A stretch of 8,277 bases of DNA, from NCBI GenBank assembly GCA_012522705.1, contig JAAYJY010000105.1, positions 1 through 8,277 on the forward strand, written 5' to 3'. Position numbers and translations under genes: made by a program. Under the pieces are notes generated by a model. The model had not been told where the DNA came from. It saw only the letters and a list, made by a program, of their open reading frames with translations, and made no database searches. Below, piece after piece: positions 5,932 through 8,277 of this stretch (its first letter is position 1; each line of letters starts with the position of its first letter). Source of the stretch: Syntrophomonadaceae bacterium. Its GTDB lineage: Bacteria > Bacillota > Syntrophomonadia > Syntrophomonadales > Syntrophomonadaceae.

Positions 5932-6507
5932 CTACAGGTACTCCCAGTGCCCTCTGGTAACGAGGTCGGCGATGACGCCGGTGGTTAAATAGGCACGTTC
6001 CAGACCCCGGCCCGACCGGTCGAAATCCTCCTCCATTATGACTTTTCGCAGTTCTTGGAGGGTGTTGACCATACGCTGTCGTTCATCGTCGTTCAAGCGC
6101 TCCCATACCGCCTTAAATAAAACGAAGCAGCTATCCGGCGAGTCCATATCGCCCAGAGCATCCGGCATCTCGTTTATCAGTCCAATGTTGCCATTGCGAA
6201 GCCTGATCACCTGTGCGGTGAACACCATATTCCCCCGATTCTGTGTGCAGGATGTGATAAAGTAGTCCCCTGCCTCCGGCAATTTTTCCAAAGCTTCGTC
6301 ATATAGGCGCTTCATCCGCTCCAACTGCACCTTTGGTTCGGTCTCCATATACCATCTGATCTTGGTGAAATAGGCTGACAGCAGGATAATTAGATTGATA
6401 TTGTTGGGGGTTTTGAAATTACAGTAGGCCTGATCTGCCTCACCGACTATTTCCACCTCGGCCAATATTCTGCCGCCGCCTTCGAACAACCTATCAAAAA
6501 TATTCAA
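5932..6507 (-). CDS. Conserved-looking protein of unknown function
   Basis: A 191-residue protein I do not recognise. The start is TTG at 6507, supported by an ideal AAAGGAGGT 8 nt upstream (6524-6516), so translation is likely. It begins MNIFDRLFEGGGRI. Residues 37-53 (INLIILLSAYFTKIRWY) are hydrophobic but interrupted by charged residues, more like a buried helix than a membrane anchor. A charged helix follows at 59-76, then a probable sheet (TAQVIRLRNGNIGLI at 97-111). A helical C-terminal half contains MVNTLQELRKVIMEEDFDRS at 146-165. No signal peptide, metal-binding cluster or known active-site motif is visible; Cys29, Cys87 and Cys127 are scattered. It is likely cytoplasmic. Its neighbour corA lies downstream on the same strand, 126 bp away, but the gap holds a repeat, so a shared function is not implied. 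Confidence 0.75.
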   Translation of the reverse strand: MNIFDRLFEGGGRILAEVEIVGEADQAYCNFKTPNNINLIILLSAYFTKIRWYMETEPKVQLERMKRLYDEALEKLPEAGDYFITSCTQNRGNMVFTAQVIRLRNGNIGLINEMPDALGDMDSPDSCFVLFKAVWERLNDDERQRMVNTLQELRKVIMEEDFDRSGRGLERAYLTTGVIADLVTRGHWEYL

Positions 6508-6806
6508 TCCAGATAACCTCCTTTCCCCCTCCTATTATGGCGGTACATCGCAGTATGGATTCCCCCCCTTCCCGTACTTTTCCCGGACCTGAATGAGTAT
6601 CACCAATAAACTCAGGATCCTGCCCCGACTGCCTCTCCCCGCGCTGACGATTTGAGGCTAACCCTGGCGCTTCTCGAATAATAATCTCTCAATGATCTCG
6701 AAATGCTCACTGTAAAATCCGGACGCGCCATACCAACGCTTGTTTTTATAGTTCCACAATTACGCATTAATTCCTTCGCCGTCCGCCTTTATCTTTGGAT
6801 AAACCC

Positions 6807-6843
6807 CGGCAATAACTTGGGGACAGTCCCCAAGTTATTGCCG
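6807..6843. repeat. Perfect 37-bp palindrome, REP-like element
   Basis: CGGCAATAACTTGGGGAC at 6807-6824 and its exact reverse complement at 6826-6843 flank a single A at 6825. The cruciform or RNA hairpin would have 18 base pairs. It has no adjacent T-run. The GGGGACAGTCCCC core and the degenerate copies elsewhere in this window suggest a dispersed REP-type family mobilised in trans by a Y1 (RAYT) transposase. No transposase is present in the window. Confidence 0.85.
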
Positions 6844-6866
6844 CCGTAAACCCTCCAAAACCAAGC

Positions 6867-6895
6867 AATACCGAGGCTTTGCAGGCCTCGGTATT
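6867..6895 (-). terminator. Terminator-like hairpin after hisF
   Basis: AATACCGAGGC at 6867-6877 pairs perfectly with GCCTCGGTATT at 6885-6895 across a 7-nt loop. It lies 31 bp past the hisF stop. On the - strand it is followed by GCTTGGTTTT, so the T-run is short and 6 nt away; the + strand side has none. It is the best terminator candidate for hisF. Confidence 0.6.
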
Positions 6896-6925
6896 ATTGA
6901 ACCATGTACCAGGTTATTACCGTTT

Positions 6926-7687
6926 TTAATTGGTATCGACGTCGTGATCGCGAAGGTATTTTTTTAGCTCCGGGATGTTGATATCGCCGAAGTGAAAAAC
7001 CGAGGCCGCCAGGAGGATATCCGCCCTCCCGTCCCGGGCTGCTTCCAGGAAATGCTCCAGGGAACCAGCGCCGCCGGAAGCGATCACCGGTATCTTCACT
7101 ACATCCTTGATACCCCGGATAAGGGGAATGTCATAACCGGTCCTGGCCCCATCGCGGGTTTTACTGGTCGGCAGGAGGTAGCCGGCCCCCCGGTCCTCCG
7201 CCTCCCGGGCCCATTCGATGACGTCCTTGCCGGCAGCGGTGTTGCCCCCGTCGATGTAGACTTCATATCCGGAAGGAAAAGCCGGGTTACGGTCCACATC
7301 GATAGCCACCACCACCCGGGAAGAGCCGAATTTGGCCGCCGCCTGATCTATCAAATCAGGATGGCGCAAAGCAGCGCTGCTGATCGATGCCCGGTCGGCA
7401 CCGGCCTCCAAGACATCCCCGACATCCCCTACCGATCCGATGCCCCCGCCTACCGTAAAGGGGATGGTGATCACTTCCGCGACCCGTTTGACCGCCGCCA
7501 AGGTGGTCTTGCGTTTTTCGATGGTCGCCGCTATGTCCAGGAAAGCCAGTTCATCGGCTCCATTTTCACAGTAGATCCGGGCGCATTCCACTGGATCCCC
7601 CGCATCCCTGAGGTTGACAAAATTGATCCCTTTGACCACTCGTCCGTCTTTCATATCCAGGCAGGGCATGATCAGAACCTTGCTCAT
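6926..7687 (-). CDS. hisF: Imidazole glycerol phosphate synthase subunit HisF, solitary
   Basis: A 253-residue (beta/alpha)8 barrel, the cyclase half of the HisF-HisH enzyme. It turns PRFAR and ammonia into imidazole glycerol phosphate and AICAR. Catalytic Asp11 (PCLDMKDGRVVKG) and Asp130 (VAIDVDR) are present, as are the phosphate loops VGGGIGS at 79-85, ASGGAGSLEHF at 203-213 and LAASVFHFG at 226-234. Compared with Thermotoga HisF, three of the four residues forming the ammonia gate at the barrel base differ: Arg5 is Leu, Lys99 is Arg, Glu167 is Tyr170; Glu46 is kept. The 173-179 loop reads PTSKTRD, keeping the Asp equivalent to D176. AAAGGAG 8 nt before ATG 7687 fixes the start. No other his gene is beside it, which is unusual for hisF. 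It could be the sole hisF outside an operon or a paralogue with a different ammonia supply. Confidence 0.92.
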   Translation of the reverse strand: MSKVLIMPCLDMKDGRVVKGINFVNLRDAGDPVECARIYCENGADELAFLDIAATIEKRKTTLAAVKRVAEVITIPFTVGGGIGSVGDVGDVLEAGADRASISSAALRHPDLIDQAAAKFGSSRVVVAIDVDRNPAFPSGYEVYIDGGNTAAGKDVIEWAREAEDRGAGYLLPTSKTRDGARTGYDIPLIRGIKDVVKIPVIASGGAGSLEHFLEAARDGRADILLAASVFHFGDINIPELKKYLRDHDVDTN

Positions 7688-7730
7688 TATAAAGTCTCCT
7701 TTACGAAATTAGTGTTTTGGTACGGCGATC

Positions 7731-7780
7731 AAACCCGGGTCAACCAGGCAGGGGGACGGGTTTTTATCTTATTCTGCCTG
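7731..7780 (-). promoter_or_regulatory. Interleaved inverted repeats in the hisF leader (possible pseudoknot)
   Basis: AAACCCG (7731-7737) pairs with CGGGTTT (7757-7763), and CAGGCAG (7745-7751) pairs with CTGCCTG (7774-7780). The two 7-bp stems interleave, so they either compete or form an H-type pseudoknot. The edge lies 43 bp from the hisF start, within a plausible leader. On the + strand the first stem is followed by TTTTTATCTT and could act as a terminator, but no + strand gene needs one. Confidence 0.45.
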
Positions 7781-7903
7781 CCATTCGCCGCCCAGGCTTG
7801 GGGAGGATGTGTCCAAGGCACCGGTGCGGTTCCGATGTGTTTTGCTACCGAGGTTGGCATTACCTTGGCAGCAGTAATCCGTTCCCTGTTCACCGGCCCA
7901 TCC

Positions 7904-7954
7904 CGACACGCCGACGGAGTTAGCGGTGTCGAGAAAACCGTCCCTTTGACACGG
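7904..7954. repeat. Overlapping GTGTC/GACAC dyads, possible second REP-like type
   Basis: CGACAC (7904-7909) pairs with GTGTCG (7926-7931). The same GTGTC (7926-7930) can also pair with GACAC (7948-7952) around a loop containing AACCGTCCC. Elements of the form GTGTC-n-AACCGTCCC-n-GACAC are, as far as I recall, dispersed in Clostridia-type genomes; this needs a search. The three arms allow two exclusive folds. Confidence 0.45.
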
Positions 7955-7959
7955 ACCTA

Positions 7960-7976
7960 TTTAGCTTAAAGCTAAA
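7960..7976. promoter_or_regulatory. 17-bp perfect palindrome, possible operator
   Basis: TTTAGCTT (7960-7967) and AAGCTAAA (7969-7976) are exact reverse complements around one A. It is AT-rich, lies about 270 bp upstream of hisF, and has no T-run suggesting termination. It could be a repressor site for an unlocated promoter. Confidence 0.4.
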
Positions 7977-8023
7977 CTTTACCTTAAAAGAATACTACAA
8001 ACGCGCCCTGCCCGGGTGTATAC

Positions 8024-8176
8024 ATGGGGGTTGAGGTTGCCTGTGGGGAGCTGGTTGACATGCTCGTTGGTGGGCTCATTGGTGGCTCATTGGTGGGCCC
8101 GCTCAGTGCCCAAAAAAAGGACCAGGCGATGGATATACCAGCCTCCCCCTGTTATATGCCAGGTTATAGACCTTAA
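8024..8176 (+). CDS. Doubtful 50-residue glycine-zipper peptide
   Basis: An open frame from ATG 8024 to TAA 8174-8176 encodes 50 residues beginning MGVEVACGEL. A hydrophobic glycine-rich segment, LVGGLIGGSLVGPL at 14-27, is followed by a charged QKKDQ at 30-34. The GxxxG spacing resembles glycine-zipper membrane helices, and LVGG recalls double-glycine leader ends of secreted peptides. There is no ribosome binding site, and the glycine pattern arises from the TTGGTGG direct repeats beneath it, so a chance frame is likely. An overlapping GTG frame at 8016 is no better supported. Confidence 0.2.
   Translation: MGVEVACGELVDMLVGGLIGGSLVGPLSAQKKDQAMDIPASPCYMPGYRP
8067..8105. repeat. Three short imperfect direct repeats
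   Basis: TTGGTGGGCTCA (8067-8078), TTGGTGGCTCA (8079-8089) and TTGGTGGGCCCGCTCA (8090-8105) lie head to tail, with a one-base deletion in the second unit and a four-base insertion in the third. This looks like replication slippage; the units are too short and unspaced for a CRISPR array. Confidence 0.7.
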
Positions 8177-8277
8177 TACCGGGCTACCATTAAGGGGGAA
8201 AGCGGGATCATGTTTAGATGCACCAGGATTATGTTGACCTGGACGCTATAGAAAAACGCCATTTAGCCCGTGGGGAA

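Larger units (their letters stand above)
6508..6925. other. Gene-poor intergenic stretch with palindrome and hairpin
   Basis: These 418 bp between two - strand genes contain the 37-bp palindrome at 6807-6843, the hairpin at 6867-6895 and another fragment CCAGGTTATTACC at 6909-6921. The rest (about 6530-6800) has no convincing gene. A 33-codon open frame on the - strand (6759-6658, TTG start) begins LWNYKNKRWY and looks protein-like, but it has no properly spaced RBS. No clear promoter for the unknown gene at 5932-6507 was found. Confidence 0.6.
7688..8277. other. 590-bp region without a convincing gene, rich in inverted repeats
   Basis: This is the region upstream of hisF (reading leftward) and the window edge. 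Open frames here lack ribosome binding sites and family character. It carries the interleaved repeats at 7731-7780, a CCAAGG/CCTTGG pair (7813-7818 and 7863-7868), dyads at 7904-7931 and 7925-7954, a 17-bp palindrome at 7960-7976, short direct repeats at 8067-8105, and a CGGGCTA/TAGCCCG pair at 8180-8186 and 8264-8270. I found no clear hisF promoter. It could be a long structured leader, a repeat graveyard, or both. Confidence 0.6.

Noticed and set aside
7860..7931. Cobalamin riboswitch on the - strand (GGTGAA and GCTGCC pieces)
   Set aside because: Only scattered core pieces match. The conserved CCCCGC/ACTGT block and the B12 box are missing, and hisF is not a usual target.
6992..7969. Long 325-codon open frame on the + strand
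   Set aside because: It is largely antisense to hisF, whose family motifs are unambiguous, and has no ribosome binding site or recognisable motif.
7703..7980. T-box leader for hisF
   Set aside because: The conserved AGGGTGGNACCGCG antiterminator motif is absent on the - strand.
8067..8105. CRISPR-like array
   Set aside because: Units of 11-16 bp are head to tail with no spacers.
8112..8118. Seven-A run as a - strand terminator
   Set aside because: No stable hairpin precedes it on the - strand.
8180..8270. CGGGCTA/TAGCCCG pair as ends of a mobile element
   Set aside because: A 7-bp pair 77 bp apart, without a transposase or target duplication, is compatible with chance.

Overview
The window looks like chromosomal DNA from an anaerobic bacterium, most likely a Gram-positive Clostridia-type organism with storage or fatty-acid metabolism of the Syntrophomonas kind. 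This is an inference. It rests on strong AAGGAGG-type ribosome binding sites, TTG and GTG starts with good sites, a Cys4 zinc-LID adenylate kinase, an oxygen-sensitive double-cubane iron-sulfur protein, and two MaoC hot-dog proteins beside a phasin-like protein. No marker gene fixes the species.

Left part (1-2206, + strand): the tail of a MaoC-type (R)-enoyl-CoA hydratase, a coiled-coil phasin-like protein, an adenylate kinase, and a second MaoC-fold protein. Together they suggest polyhydroxyalkanoate or acyl-CoA metabolism: hydratases supply (R)-3-hydroxyacyl-CoA, the phasin would coat granules, and adenylate kinase recycles AMP released by acyl-CoA synthetases. A hairpin follows the phasin gene, and a perfect 20-bp palindrome resembling a TetR-family operator precedes the kinase. 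The second MaoC protein lacks the expected catalytic histidine.

Middle (2373-5805): a YjiM-type double-cubane-cluster reductase (- strand) and an EamA/RarD permease (+ strand) diverge from a region holding one good vegetative-type promoter for each. rarD then overlaps the convergent corA magnesium channel gene tail to tail by 23 bp.

Right part (5806-8277): upstream of corA, on the same strand, lies a 191-codon gene of unknown function with a TTG start and an ideal ribosome binding site. A gene-free stretch follows, with a perfect 37-bp palindrome whose degenerate relatives appear at other intergenic spots (REP-like family). Next come a terminator-like hairpin, a solitary hisF on the - strand with unusual residues at the ammonia gate, and about 590 bp without a convincing gene. 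That last stretch is dense in inverted repeats, including an interleaved pair with pseudoknot topology close to the hisF start, and contains a doubtful 50-codon glycine-zipper ORF.

No rRNA, tRNA, CRISPR array or intact insertion sequence was seen. The most interesting leads are the putative operator at 808-827, the histidine-less MaoC protein with an unexplained open frame and perfect Shine-Dalgarno upstream of it, the REP-like palindromes, and the structured hisF leader.
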